Positions 36,260 through 46,240 are shown, counted from the first letter of the stretch. The stretch: 64,000 nt of DNA from Clostridiales bacterium (GCA_030156435.1 JASGMM010000001.1:36418-100417); one strand, 5' to 3'. Notes: generated from the letters alone by a model not told the origin. Translations and numbers: made by a program.

Positions 36260-38800
36260 TTACTCCGCATTAATCCATCTTATTTTGAATTTAGGGTCAT
36301 TTTGAGTACATCTATCATTTGCAACCGTTATTTCCCGTTCTTCGCCAGGCATCAGCACAAAGTAATTTGATGAAAATCGCACGAAATCTGACGGATTTTC
36401 TCCATACAAAAATACTCCTATCGCGGCTAATGGCGAGTCATTCCTTAAAACCCAAACATTTTGGTCAATATCCGCCTTAACCGCTGTGACATTCGCCGGC
36501 GGCATATCCTTTATCGCCTTAAACGGATGCTCGCTATCGACGGTGAAAATATATGTGTTCTCGTCCATTATACCATATTTATTATCCGATAATTTTACTT
36601 TTACAAAGAATATATTGCCTTCACAACCTTGTATCTTCCACCTAATCTCATCTACAGGTATAACCGGTCCGTCCCCTCTTTTATCCCAATCCGTCGCGAA
36701 GAGCACATTGCCATGTACGTCCGTTATCTGCGCGCTTACTTTGAGATCTTTCGCTTCATCGCCGTCACATGTTACATAAATATACCCATTGAATACTTCG
36801 CCGGACACATAACAGATTCTATCGTACTTCAATGACACATGAAATCCCGAGTAGGCATTTTTTATCCAATAGTATGCTGGCTTCGGCGTGCCGTCATATT
36901 CTATTATCGACGTATTGGCATTGTTCGGATAGGGTTCATTGCCCATCCAGATGATAAAGCCGGAAGACAAAGGCTCCCTTCTCCTGGTAGCTTCAACCGC
37001 ATACCTCAATGCCTCGGCTTGTATATAGCGGCTGGCCTCTATATACCTTGGGAATTCTTCCTTCCTCCATTCTCCGAAAAGCTCGGTTAACTGTTTTATT
37101 TGTATCCACCATGCACCGCGATGCATCCATAATACATTGGTTTCATCGGGCGGCCACAATTCGTATTCACCTTTGTACTTTTCTAATGAATCCAACCGCG
37201 AAACAGCAGGACAGCCGGTTTCCGAACGGAAAAGCGAATCATCTCGGTTAAAGAAACGATAATAAGCCGGCTCTCCCATGTACTCCCATGGGCCATGTAC
37301 ATCATGATGCATATTCTTGCCGAAATTTTCCTCGCTAGCTGCAAAAGTCGGCCCCGATGGGCTGGTGGGCAAAAAGCATTTGCCGGGATCCATCTTGTTT
37401 ACCAATTCTTTAAGCATCTTTATGTTTAAGTGATTATCATTTACAGGTACATTGTTCTCCCACATGAGCTCGTTCCCTCCGCACCATATTATATGGCTGG
37501 CATGATGCCTTCTGCGTCTTATAAAAGTAGCGGCTGCCTCTTTTAATTTCTTCAGAAAATCCGGATCATCCGGAGGTGTATTATTGAGCCCGCTAGACGA
37601 TTGTGGGAATTCCTGCCATACCATTATGCCCATTTCATCGCAAATATTATAAAACGCCTCCTTTTCGAGGACAGCTCCACCCCATACTCTCAGTATATTG
37701 CAGTTCATGTCCTTAAAGCGCCGCAAATAATTTTTATAATCTTCTTCTTTTACAGCTCCATAAAATGGCGAGATAGGCACCCAGTCCACACCTCGCAAAA
37801 ATATGCGCTTTCCGTTGAGCAAAAGCGTGTATGGCAGAGCGCCTTCCGGCGAACCTGGGTTGCTCACGAACTCTACGCGCCGGAAGCCCACCCTTTTTGA
37901 AGCATCATCACATATGATACCCCTTTCATTGCGGATAGTAAGCTCGATATCGTAAAGCGGCTGCTGCCCGAAGTTATTAGGCCACCATGGTTTTATATCG
38001 TCCAGTTCTATTCGATGTACCACTTCTTGTCCTTTTGCAGCTAATAAACTATTATGAAATTCTTTTTCACATATCAATTCCCCATCAAATAAGACCCTAT
38101 AGTTAAATTCATATACCCCCGAAACATCAGCATCGACCTCCACATGCGCATTTACAACACCTTTTTTTAAAGCATCGTCTACCGATGTTTTAGGGAAAAA
38201 ATCCGTTATACGGGCATAATTATATACATTTATGTAAACGTCCTCCCATATACCTATTGGAATTATGCGAGGACACCAGTCCCACTGATAGTTAAAGCGA
38301 GATTTCAATATTTTTATCCTGTTAGAATATCCTATCTGGCCGTCCACTTCAGGGGTAATATAAAATACAACCCTTAAAAAGTTGACTTCATCTTTTTTCA
38401 CGATAGCCGTTATATCAAATTCATGTGGGATGAACATGCCGGAGAACTTCCCGAGCAATATGCCATTCAAATATATCTCGCCATGATAATCCAATCCGTC
38501 AAAGCACAAAATATACTTTTCACCCTGTTTATCGGGGGGAATGACGAATTCTCTGTCCATAAACCATTCTCTATTGTTAACCCATTCATCGAGGTTGCTG
38601 TCCAAACCGTAGTTGGGGTCTTTCAGTAATCCAGCCTTTATAAGATCAATTTGTACGGCTCCCGGTACACTCGCTTCTACCGTAGGTACACAACCTTTTA
38701 TCTTAATGCCGGTCTCCATAGATCTTATCTGTCTCCATTGATTCTTCCAAAATCCCGTAACCCTCCATTGATCACCGTTTAGTAAAATGTTTTTGCTCAT
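36260..38800 (-). CDS. GH2 beta-mannosidase
   Basis: 846 aa, no signal peptide. Layout is sugar-binding domain, immunoglobulin-like domain, TIM barrel and two C-terminal beta domains. WCGGNELMWENN holds the acid/base Glu and SETGCPAVS the nucleophile Glu, both in beta-mannosidase form. It hydrolyses terminal beta-mannose from short oligosaccharides in the cytoplasm. Lies 48 nt after the FGGY kinase, 17 nt before the GH38 gene. GGGAGG before ATG. Confidence 0.93.
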   Translation of the reverse strand: MSKNILLNGDQWRVTGFWKNQWRQIRSMETGIKIKGCVPTVEASVPGAVQIDLIKAGLLKDPNYGLDSNLDEWVNNREWFMDREFVIPPDKQGEKYILCFDGLDYHGEIYLNGILLGKFSGMFIPHEFDITAIVKKDEVNFLRVVFYITPEVDGQIGYSNRIKILKSRFNYQWDWCPRIIPIGIWEDVYINVYNYARITDFFPKTSVDDALKKGVVNAHVEVDADVSGVYEFNYRVLFDGELICEKEFHNSLLAAKGQEVVHRIELDDIKPWWPNNFGQQPLYDIELTIRNERGIICDDASKRVGFRRVEFVSNPGSPEGALPYTLLLNGKRIFLRGVDWVPISPFYGAVKEEDYKNYLRRFKDMNCNILRVWGGAVLEKEAFYNICDEMGIMVWQEFPQSSSGLNNTPPDDPDFLKKLKEAAATFIRRRRHHASHIIWCGGNELMWENNVPVNDNHLNIKMLKELVNKMDPGKCFLPTSPSGPTFAASEENFGKNMHHDVHGPWEYMGEPAYYRFFNRDDSLFRSETGCPAVSRLDSLEKYKGEYELWPPDETNVLWMHRGAWWIQIKQLTELFGEWRKEEFPRYIEASRYIQAEALRYAVEATRRREPLSSGFIIWMGNEPYPNNANTSIIEYDGTPKPAYYWIKNAYSGFHVSLKYDRICYVSGEVFNGYIYVTCDGDEAKDLKVSAQITDVHGNVLFATDWDKRGDGPVIPVDEIRWKIQGCEGNIFFVKVKLSDNKYGIMDENTYIFTVDSEHPFKAIKDMPPANVTAVKADIDQNVWVLRNDSPLAAIGVFLYGENPSDFVRFSSNYFVLMPGEEREITVANDRCTQNDPKFKIRWINAE

Positions 38801-38848
38801 GTCAACAACCTCCCATATTTAAAACATTGCCATATTGTATCTGCATCC

Positions 38849-40378
38849 CTAAAATTTATTAGCGCTACCTTTGTATAATGTATCCAGTTTATCGAAAGGG
38901 TCCTTTAAGCTACTATAGAGCCCTTTATACACATCAAAATAAGCCAAATAATTGTCATGAAGCACCATATTCGGATGAGTTACATCTCCGGGTTCAATCC
39001 ATGCCTCTGCGCACGCTTTTATTGATGGATACATGGCCAATCCGACAGCCGTCAGTATAGCCGCTCCGTAAGTAGAACCGGCAAGATCGATATGCCTAAT
39101 TATCGGCATACCGAATATATTAGCCGCCATTTGCCGCCAAACCATACTCTGTGCGGCCCCGCCCGTTATAGTGATGGCCTCGGGGTATTTACCTTTAAGA
39201 TCCGCAAGTATATTTATTGACTCGTACAAGGAAAACAGTACGCCTTCCAGCACGGCACTGACCATATGGCTTTTTGTATGATGAAAATCAAAGCCTATAA
39301 AGGCCCCCTTGGCTTTGGGATCCATAATAGGTGTACGCTCTCCGAATAAATAAGGCAGGAAGATCAATCCATCAGAACCACAAGAAGTCAAATCCACCGT
39401 ATTTACCAATTCATCATAAGCTTTATATCCACGCACCTGAAATATATGTTCGGCTAACCACTGCAATGACGCACCCGCCGACAAAGTCGCCCCCATCATA
39501 TGCCATTTATCTGGTACGCCATGGCACAATGTATGGACCCGCGCTTTTTTATCCACTATCACGCGATCTACAGGAGTAAAAATCTGCCCTCCTGTACCGA
39601 TAATACACAGCCACGAATCGTCATCAACCACACAGTTGCCCACAGCTTGTGCCTCGGCATCGCCTAAGCCGCATATAACAGGTATTCCTGGCCTTATATC
39701 AAGAAGTCCGGCTGCCTCATGCGACAAAACACCTGCGATATCAGACGATCCGAGTATGTCCGGCAGCATCGCACGCTCGATGTCGAACGCCGTTAATACG
39801 TCGTCTGCCCAACATTTATTAACTATATCGAACATTAACGTAGCCGATGCATCCGTTGGATCGGTCGCATAATTGCCCGTGAGCCAAAAACGGACATAGT
39901 CTTTGGGCAACAAAAAGTGACTGACTCGATTAAAAATATTCGACACGTGATGTCGCAACCACAAGATTTTAGGCAAAGTAAAACTCACATTAGGACGGTT
40001 ACCGGTCATATTCATCCAGGTGTCCAGGCTGAAATTAGCTTCCAGCTCTCCGACTTCTTCTTCACAACGCTTATCAGCCCATATTATGGCATTACATACT
40101 GGCACGCCGTTTTTATCCAATGACACCAAACCATGCATCTGGCCTGTTATGCCTATGCCTGCCACATCATACATGGCATCGGGCGATTCTTGTTTCAGAC
40201 GTTTAACTCCCTTTATCAATGCCCCTATCCAATCGCCCGGTTTTTGTTCCGCCCATCCCGGCTGCGGTATTTGGATATTATAGCTTTCTGTCACACTCCC
40301 CATCAATTTGCCGTTGCTGTCGACTAATATCAGTTTCAGTGCAGAAGTGCCCAAATCTATACTTAATATGGTACCCAT
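38849..40378 (-). CDS. xylB: FGGY-family carbohydrate kinase, xylulokinase-like
   Basis: 509 aa. N-terminal SIDLGTSALKLILVD, MHGLVSLD and the C-terminal TGGAAQSMVWRQMAANIFG give the XylB signature; catalytic Asp is in NAIIWADKR..D region and GLGDAEAQAVGN. It phosphorylates D-xylulose or a related ketose. The position between an amidohydrolase/uronate-isomerase-like gene and the mannosidases suggests a ketose or keto-uronate-derived substrate. Confidence 0.87.
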   Translation of the reverse strand: MGTILSIDLGTSALKLILVDSNGKLMGSVTESYNIQIPQPGWAEQKPGDWIGALIKGVKRLKQESPDAMYDVAGIGITGQMHGLVSLDKNGVPVCNAIIWADKRCEEEVGELEANFSLDTWMNMTGNRPNVSFTLPKILWLRHHVSNIFNRVSHFLLPKDYVRFWLTGNYATDPTDASATLMFDIVNKCWADDVLTAFDIERAMLPDILGSSDIAGVLSHEAAGLLDIRPGIPVICGLGDAEAQAVGNCVVDDDSWLCIIGTGGQIFTPVDRVIVDKKARVHTLCHGVPDKWHMMGATLSAGASLQWLAEHIFQVRGYKAYDELVNTVDLTSCGSDGLIFLPYLFGERTPIMDPKAKGAFIGFDFHHTKSHMVSAVLEGVLFSLYESINILADLKGKYPEAITITGGAAQSMVWRQMAANIFGMPIIRHIDLAGSTYGAAILTAVGLAMYPSIKACAEAWIEPGDVTHPNMVLHDNYLAYFDVYKGLYSSLKDPFDKLDTLYKGSANKF

Positions 40379-40398
40379 TTAAGTAGCCACTCTCCACA

Positions 40399-41613
40399 TC
40401 ATATATTATATATTCGTTTTGGGTTTTCTCTGAATATCATATCTGCGAATCTCTTGGCTTCACCTATATCGAAATAACCGTCTTTAATTTTTTCTTCCAG
40501 CACACGCGATACCGTTTCCCTTGCCACGATAGCATGAGCAAATGTATTTTCCACATGCATAAAATCACCGCCGAAACCTATTATCTTATTTCTAGGTATC
40601 ATCTCTATTGCATCCGATAGCATTCTCGCGGCTTTAGACGGGCTTATTATATAAATCCAAGAAAAATCCGCTATCGCATTCGGTATATTTTTGACCATGG
40701 ATAAATACTCTTCCTGATAAGGAAATCCACCGTGCAAAAGCACAAAGGCAGCATCCTTATGTGCAAAAAGCACAGGAATAAGGTCAGAAACCCTGCCGTT
40801 TGTAACGCTGTAAGGCCCCACGCAAGCAGAAGGTTCAACATGCCCAGTATGAATCTGTACAGGGATATCATGCCGCTCCATTATATTTATTATCCGATTA
40901 AATATATAATTCTCAAAATTAAACATGCGGTCAGAGCAAATGTCGAACTCCCCTTTAGCTTCCTCAAAAATATAATCGTGCAAGTTTAGATCACGCCAGT
41001 ATGGTATACCGAATTTCGCCGCCACAATCCCATGATCTATGCATTTCTGACAATAATCATCCACATACTCGACATAATCGGAAAATCCGTATTCTTTCTT
41101 GCCCTGCTCGGCACGCTTCTGATTAACCAGTTTTATATGATCGGCCCTCATCAAAAAATCTAAATACACCATCGGTTTAAGAAAATCAGGGAAATCAAAA
41201 CTCCCGTCATCTACGACAATAGCCTGTTCGATGTTGGCTCTTTCCACAAGCACTTCTTTATACCAGCCGTCATGCTGTGAGCATTCTTCAACCATTCTAT
41301 CCAATTCAGGGAGGGTAGTTCTATCTATTTTATCTATGCCGTACAGTTCTTTTGCAAATAATGGTATTAATTTGGCATAAGTTGTGTTCGACGTATTCTC
41401 AAAATATCGCAGAAAAATATCGTACTTTTCGCTCTTAGACATCGCATTATCGCTAAGCAATACATCTAAACCGGACGACACCATATCAGACTCGAAATAA
41501 TGCAATAAGCCGAAAAAGCCCGTCTTTTCTCGTTTCCTTATATTGGGATATAATAGATGTTCATGGCTGTCTATTATACTTAAGTTTTTTATATAATCAC
41601 GAATTTCCTCCAT
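40399..41613 (-). CDS. Amidohydrolase-superfamily protein (uronate isomerase-like)
   Basis: 404 aa TIM barrel. Metal ligands: HxH in IIDSHEHLL, His in VQIHTGHVEPS, His in VLLHGGFPYQEE, Asp in FGGDFMHVENTF. It belongs to the COG2159/uronate isomerase side of the amidohydrolases; the length is shorter than UxaC (about 470). Reaction unknown: lactonase, decarboxylase or isomerase are all possible. Start ATG 41613, as TTGGGAG precedes it. First enzyme gene after the ABC transporter. Confidence 0.7.
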   Translation of the reverse strand: MEEIRDYIKNLSIIDSHEHLLYPNIRKREKTGFFGLLHYFESDMVSSGLDVLLSDNAMSKSEKYDIFLRYFENTSNTTYAKLIPLFAKELYGIDKIDRTTLPELDRMVEECSQHDGWYKEVLVERANIEQAIVVDDGSFDFPDFLKPMVYLDFLMRADHIKLVNQKRAEQGKKEYGFSDYVEYVDDYCQKCIDHGIVAAKFGIPYWRDLNLHDYIFEEAKGEFDICSDRMFNFENYIFNRIINIMERHDIPVQIHTGHVEPSACVGPYSVTNGRVSDLIPVLFAHKDAAFVLLHGGFPYQEEYLSMVKNIPNAIADFSWIYIISPSKAARMLSDAIEMIPRNKIIGFGGDFMHVENTFAHAIVARETVSRVLEEKIKDGYFDIGEAKRFADMIFRENPKRIYNI

Positions 41614-41638
41614 AATAACTCCCAAGATGCTCTAAATT

Positions 41639-41678
41639 ATTCAAAAGGAACAAGCAAATCGCTTGCCCCCTTTTGAAT
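41639..41678 (-). terminator. Intra-operon hairpin after the solute-binding-protein gene
   Basis: ATTCAAAAGG...CTTTTGAAT outer stem with an inner CAAGC/GCTTG stem, just after the binding-protein stop. No long U tract follows. Such hairpins often protect or partly terminate the message, raising binding-protein levels over downstream genes. Confidence 0.5.
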
Positions 41679-41706
41679 CTACAAAATATTCTATCACACG
41701 ATTAGT

Positions 41707-43017
41707 TTACTTGTCTAACTCTATCTCCGGATAAGCATTCTTAATTTTTTCTCTGAAGGCATTAAAAATTTGTTCATTGGTTTGGCCTTTGGTTATGCCC
41801 TCAGAAGCCGCTGTTCCAAACAAATTAATGGAATCCCTGTAATAGCGGTCAACCGGATGTGCCGGTACCTGGCTTATTATATCATAATAGGTTTTCAATA
41901 TTTTCTGGTCTCCAAATAAAGGATCTGTGTAGGTATCTATATTGTTTTTATAAACGCTGAGCTTGGCAGGTATATTGCCAGTTTCCTTAAGATTCTCCAC
42001 CTGATATTCATCTGTCGTGAAATACTTTATGAATTCAAATGCCAGATCTTTATTGGGAGATTTATCATATATAGCCCTCATAGTCGCACCTTCAAAGTAT
42101 GGCTTTGGAGCTTTAGCTATGCCAATTGTTCCGTTAGCCTTACCATCTTTATTGTCTATGAAGAAGCCTGCCCAGGAAGGCATAGCCCATGCTATGACGC
42201 TACCGTCATTTATAGCTGCACCCCATGCCGGAGACCATGGGTCAAGTTTGGCATCAAGATTTTTGCTCCTTATTCCCCTCATGGTGTCCAACACATCGTT
42301 CCAAGCAGGGTCTATGGTGAGCTTACTATCCTCTATAAACGGCTTTTTGGACAGCGCTTCTATCTTTATAGCATCGCTGAAATGGGCTAGCAGGTGAACT
42401 TTACCACCGCTTTTTTGTACTACATCCTGGCTCAACTTTATTATGCTATCCCAGCTTGAAAACATCTCCGATAATTTATCAGGATCATCGGTACCGAGAT
42501 ATTCCTTAGCAGATTTACGATTATACCAGAAACCGCCCGGTGAGCCGTTATCCGTAACAGCCTTTATCTTACCGCTTTTGTCCTTGCCAAGAGCTACTAA
42601 ATACGGAGCATAATCTTCCAAAAGCTTGTCCGCACCCATTGCTGAAAGATCAGCTAAAGCAGGATTATCGATAAATTTGCCGACATATGCTTCCTCAAGA
42701 TCAAACACATCCGGTGCATTCTGACCCGACTGCAACACCATACGGATCTTATTTTCGTACTGATCGCCGGGGAACACCTGCACATTGACTTTTATATTAG
42801 GATTTTTGCTCATAAAGCTCTCAGCTTGCCACTTGACCTGATCAAAGTAGGTCCACATAACGATTTCACCGCTTAGTTCTTTAGAGCCGCCGGTTTGGTC
42901 GTTTGTTTGATCGCCCGCCTGGTTGCTTTGCTGTGGTTCGTTTGCGCTTTTGCATCCCGTTAAAAGCGATGCAATAAGAACAAAGATCGCCAAAGCCAGA
43001 GTGATTTTTTTCGTCAT
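41707..43017 (-). CDS. ABC transporter sugar-binding lipoprotein
   Basis: 436 aa. Signal peptide with lipobox LLTGC (Cys near residue 22), then a Gln/Asn-rich linker and an extracellular solute-binding domain of family 1 (VMWTYFDQVKW, NAPDVFDLEEAYVGKF). It captures an oligosaccharide outside the membrane for the two permeases upstream. No ATPase gene is present; such CUT1 importers use a shared MsmX-type ATPase. AGGAGG before ATG. Confidence 0.9.
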   Translation of the reverse strand: MTKKITLALAIFVLIASLLTGCKSANEPQQSNQAGDQTNDQTGGSKELSGEIVMWTYFDQVKWQAESFMSKNPNIKVNVQVFPGDQYENKIRMVLQSGQNAPDVFDLEEAYVGKFIDNPALADLSAMGADKLLEDYAPYLVALGKDKSGKIKAVTDNGSPGGFWYNRKSAKEYLGTDDPDKLSEMFSSWDSIIKLSQDVVQKSGGKVHLLAHFSDAIKIEALSKKPFIEDSKLTIDPAWNDVLDTMRGIRSKNLDAKLDPWSPAWGAAINDGSVIAWAMPSWAGFFIDNKDGKANGTIGIAKAPKPYFEGATMRAIYDKSPNKDLAFEFIKYFTTDEYQVENLKETGNIPAKLSVYKNNIDTYTDPLFGDQKILKTYYDIISQVPAHPVDRYYRDSINLFGTAASEGITKGQTNEQIFNAFREKIKNAYPEIELDK

Positions 43018-43080
43018 CTTAAGACGTCCTCCTTAAAATATTATATTTATTTCAAAAACCATAAAAATGGCTTTCTGAAA

Positions 43081-43899
43081 TCAGCCCTTTACAGCACCTA
43101 TGGACACGCTGTTCATTATCCAGCGCGAGGAAATGCTGAAAATAATTATTATGGGTATAACCGATATTAGTATGCCAACATACTGGGCCCCGTAATCTGC
43201 CGTAAATTGCGTGCGAACGCTGGCTATCATTACGGGCAGAGGCTGTAGCGAATTATCTATTAATATTATCAATGGCATAAGGAAACTGTTCCATGCTCCT
43301 ATAAACGATAGGATTCCCAAAGCTGCCAAAGCCGGAAGCAGCATAGGCAACACTATACTGTTGAACAGCCTTAGCTCTCCGCATCCATCGACATATGAGG
43401 CCTCTATGATTTCATTAGGTACAGCGGTATCGCACATTTGTTTCATAAAAAATATGCCGAACGCATTAGCTATAGACGGTATTATCAGAGGAATATAAGA
43501 ATTAATCAACCCTATATCGTTCATCAGTTTGTAAAACCCTATAATTCCAAGCTGGCCCGGTATCATCATGGTGGCTACTACAAAAGCAAACAGCGAATCC
43601 CGTCCATAAAATTGGAACTTAGAAAATCCGTACGCCGCTAGTGCAGAGAAATAAAGCGTTAGGGCCGTCGACGAAATAGCTATAATAGTGCTGTTCAAAA
43701 ATCCTCTCCACACGTTTACTGTTTGCATAAGTCTGGCATAATTATCGAGAAAATTATTACCCGGTAAAACCAACAACTTGGTCGTTATGGATGTATTGTC
43801 ATGTGTAGAGGATATAAGCATGCTGTAAAAAGGTATAAGACACAGCAGCATTATTATAATAAGAAATACATATAAAATTATATTCGCAAACTTTTTCAT
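43081..43899 (-). CDS. ABC sugar transporter permease (MalG-type)
   Basis: 272 aa with six membrane helices. The EAA loop is EASYVDGCGELRLFNSIVLP, contacting the ATPase. C-terminal member of a CUT1 permease pair. ATG 43899 follows GAGGAAA; a TTG five codons upstream is part of the site. Separated by 11 nt from the partner permease. Confidence 0.92.
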   Translation of the reverse strand: MKKFANIILYVFLIIIMLLCLIPFYSMLISSTHDNTSITTKLLVLPGNNFLDNYARLMQTVNVWRGFLNSTIIAISSTALTLYFSALAAYGFSKFQFYGRDSLFAFVVATMMIPGQLGIIGFYKLMNDIGLINSYIPLIIPSIANAFGIFFMKQMCDTAVPNEIIEASYVDGCGELRLFNSIVLPMLLPALAALGILSFIGAWNSFLMPLIILIDNSLQPLPVMIASVRTQFTADYGAQYVGILISVIPIIIIFSISSRWIMNSVSIGAVKG

Positions 43900-43910
43900 T
43901 ATATGTTTCC

Positions 43911-44786
43911 TCAACTTTCTTTATTGGCGTTGGTTATTTTAAGCGATATAAGCGAAAATACAGCTATAATGATAAATATAGCGTACGCTATAGCCGACGC
44001 GTAACCAAAATGATATCTCGTAAACCCTGTTTCATAAAGATACATAACCATAGTTCTTATAAGGTCTTGAGGCGCATTCCTGAACATAGCCGGTACATCG
44101 AAAATCTGTAATCCGCCAATTATCGAAGTAATAAGCACGAATATTATAACTGGCTTTATTAAAGGTAAAGTTATCTTAAACGCTATCTGTCTTTGATTTG
44201 CCCCGTCTATATAAGCAGCTTCGTAGATCTCCTGAGAGATTGATTGGAGGCCAGCCATAAACATGAGCATATTATAACCGAACCATTGCCAGCATATTGC
44301 CAGGCCTATTATGAGCCTCGAGAAAAAAGGGGAATACATCCAATTTATATTTCCGTCGATAATACCTAAGGCCAGTAGCATCTTATTTACCGTACCCGTC
44401 TGCCAATCAAACAATAAACTGAATATGACACCTATAGTCACGGGCGTAACTATGTTTGGAAAGAAATATAGTGCTCTGAAGAAATCCCTACCTTTAATGG
44501 CCTTTTGATTTAAAATTATGGCCAGGAAAAGAGCTAGGCTTATTTGTGGAATAATGGAGCAAATCCATATAAACAGCGTATTAAATATGGAAGTATAGAA
44601 ATACGTGTCTGTTATAAGCCTTGAATAATTTCTTAATCCTATAAAAGACGGCAAATTCATGCCATCCCAATCTGTGAAACTAAGATAAAGCGAATATAAT
44701 ATGGGATATAAATTAAATACCGCAAACACTATAAAAAACGGGGCTATAAATGATATTCCATACAATGCTCTTTTTTTGTTATACAT
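43911..44786 (-). CDS. ABC sugar transporter permease (MalF-type)
   Basis: 291 aa, six membrane helices; EAA loop EAAYIDGANQRQIAFKITLP. The N-terminal SFIAPFFIVFAVFNLYPILYS is typical of UgpA/MalF permeases. First transporter gene after the LacI regulator, 23 nt downstream, with GGAGAG before the ATG. Confidence 0.92.
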   Translation of the reverse strand: MYNKKRALYGISFIAPFFIVFAVFNLYPILYSLYLSFTDWDGMNLPSFIGLRNYSRLITDTYFYTSIFNTLFIWICSIIPQISLALFLAIILNQKAIKGRDFFRALYFFPNIVTPVTIGVIFSLLFDWQTGTVNKMLLALGIIDGNINWMYSPFFSRLIIGLAICWQWFGYNMLMFMAGLQSISQEIYEAAYIDGANQRQIAFKITLPLIKPVIIFVLITSIIGGLQIFDVPAMFRNAPQDLIRTMVMYLYETGFTRYHFGYASAIAYAIFIIIAVFSLISLKITNANKES

Positions 44787-44809
44787 GATCTACTCTCCTT
44801 ACCTATCAG

Positions 44810-45808
44810 TTATATAATAGCTCTGCAAGACTCTCGTTCTATCATAGTCGGCTTTAATATTATCCTGGAATAACATTGAGCTTTGTTATCTATTTTATCC
44901 AAAAGCTCCATTGCAGCTCTTCTTCCAACATCAAAAAAGGGTTGCCTTATCGTAGTCATAGGAGGCTGAGAAAAAGCTGCAATATCTATATCATCGAAGC
45001 CTGTTACGGATACATCCCCCGGCACATTCAACCCTGCATCCTGTATGGATCTCAAAGCTCCATAAGCAGAGTAGTCATTTGAACCTACAATAGCTGTAAA
45101 ATCTATCTTTCCAAGCACCTTTTTAACCGCATCATATCCTCCTTCAAATGTCCAATCCGATTTTATAACAAGGTTCGGATCATACAAAATACCACATTTC
45201 ATCAAGCCTTGAATATACCCTTTCTCTCTGGCAATTGCAGCATTAATATCTTTAGGGCCGCTTAAATAAGCAATTCTCCTATGGCCAAGCGAGTAAAGAT
45301 AGCATACCATCTCCGCTATGCCTTCTTCATTATCTATATCTATGGAAGTTATATCCTTATTATCAGCATTATCCCCTATTATTACAACCGAATCCTTTAA
45401 CTCTCTCAACTCTTTTACATCTTCGATATTTCTTACTGAGAACGTTCCCAGTATAAGACCGTCTACCCGTCCTTCATATATTAAATTTAAAAATTCATTT
45501 TCTTTCTTTTGGCTGGACAAACAACTGTAATATACGCAGCTGTAATTAAATTTGCGCGTTATGCTCTCAATTCCGGCAAGCATGCCGGCATAAAAATTAT
45601 TAGTTATATTATCCAAAACTATCCCTATTATATTCGTTTTGTTCAAAACTAGGCCTTTGGCATTGGCGTTGGGATGATACCCAAGTTCCTCTATAGCCTT
45701 AGCGATAGCTTTTGCAGTAGCAGGCTTCACCGTATAACCATTTAAATACCTCGATACCGTGCTTTTAGAGGTATTCGCTGCTTTGGCAATATCTTTTATA
45801 TTAGGCAT
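44810..45808 (-). CDS. LacI-family transcriptional regulator of the mannoside operon
   Basis: 332 aa. N-terminal helix-turn-helix NIKDIAKAANTSKSTVSRYL plus hinge helix (GLVLNKTN region), then a periplasmic-binding-type effector domain (NIIGIVLDNITNNF...GFDDIDIAAFSQPPMTT). Heads the operon, so it likely represses its own transcription together with all downstream genes; the effector is probably a sugar released by the encoded enzymes. A GGAACGTTCC site lies just after its promoter. Confidence 0.93.
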   Translation of the reverse strand: MPNIKDIAKAANTSKSTVSRYLNGYTVKPATAKAIAKAIEELGYHPNANAKGLVLNKTNIIGIVLDNITNNFYAGMLAGIESITRKFNYSCVYYSCLSSQKKENEFLNLIYEGRVDGLILGTFSVRNIEDVKELRELKDSVVIIGDNADNKDITSIDIDNEEGIAEMVCYLYSLGHRRIAYLSGPKDINAAIAREKGYIQGLMKCGILYDPNLVIKSDWTFEGGYDAVKKVLGKIDFTAIVGSNDYSAYGALRSIQDAGLNVPGDVSVTGFDDIDIAAFSQPPMTTIRQPFFDVGRRAAMELLDKIDNKAQCYSRIILKPTMIERESCRAII

Positions 45809-45840
45809 ATAAAGAAACCCTCTTTTCTATCAGATATTTA

Positions 45841-45891
45841 GGAACGTTCCCATTCTGTTAATATAATAGCATTCTCTATATTCATTGTCAA
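45841..45891 (-). promoter_or_regulatory. Promoter and LacI-type operator of the mannoside operon
   Basis: Minus strand TTGACA, 17 nt, TATTAT (45863-45891). About 10 nt after the predicted start is the perfect 10-bp palindrome GGAACGTTCC (45841-45850) with central CG, the form of LacI/CcpA-family operators. Autoregulation by the adjacent LacI protein is inferred. Confidence 0.7.
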
Positions 45892-45911
45892 TAATTAATT
45901 TGAGTTGCCTG

Positions 45912-46220
45912 CGATTCGTAATGTGTAACTAAAACGGGTAAGCAATGCAAATGATATAAAGCCGGAGAATGCTTTGAAATATTGCGTAGCAAATTGCCGG
46001 CGTTAGCTTGTTCAAGCGAAACGAATTGTAAGTACGCCGGGCATTACGTGGCATAAGACTTGACATATATGCTGAGCGGGCTTTTGAAGCGTAGGACCAC
46101 AGCAGTCCTTGATTGCGTAGTGGTCCAGTTTCACAACCGTAGCGAGGTATATATGTCAAGCCTGCAGCGGGCGTAGAATTTATATCATTACATACGCTGA
46201 ATTTGCTATAGCACGAATCG
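45912..46220. repeat. Palindromic repeat element, copy B (MITE-like)
   Basis: About 309 bp, inverted relative to copy A. Ends are CGATTCGT and ACGAATCG. The hairpin core 46057-46162 is nearly identical to copy A (about ten substitutions in 105 nt, mostly transitions). One arm is about 60-90 nt longer than in copy A, carrying an extra segment with AAATATTGCGTAGCAAATTG. Element fills the gap between lacI and the GH3 gene. Confidence 0.8.
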
Positions 46221-46240
46221 AAGAATTCATAAAGGGTTAC

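Noticed and set aside
40403-40424. Short match ATCATATATTATATATTCG shared with 63656-63674 near the IscB end, as an insertion target
   Set aside because: Low-complexity AT sequence; one copy is simply the end of the amidohydrolase coding region.
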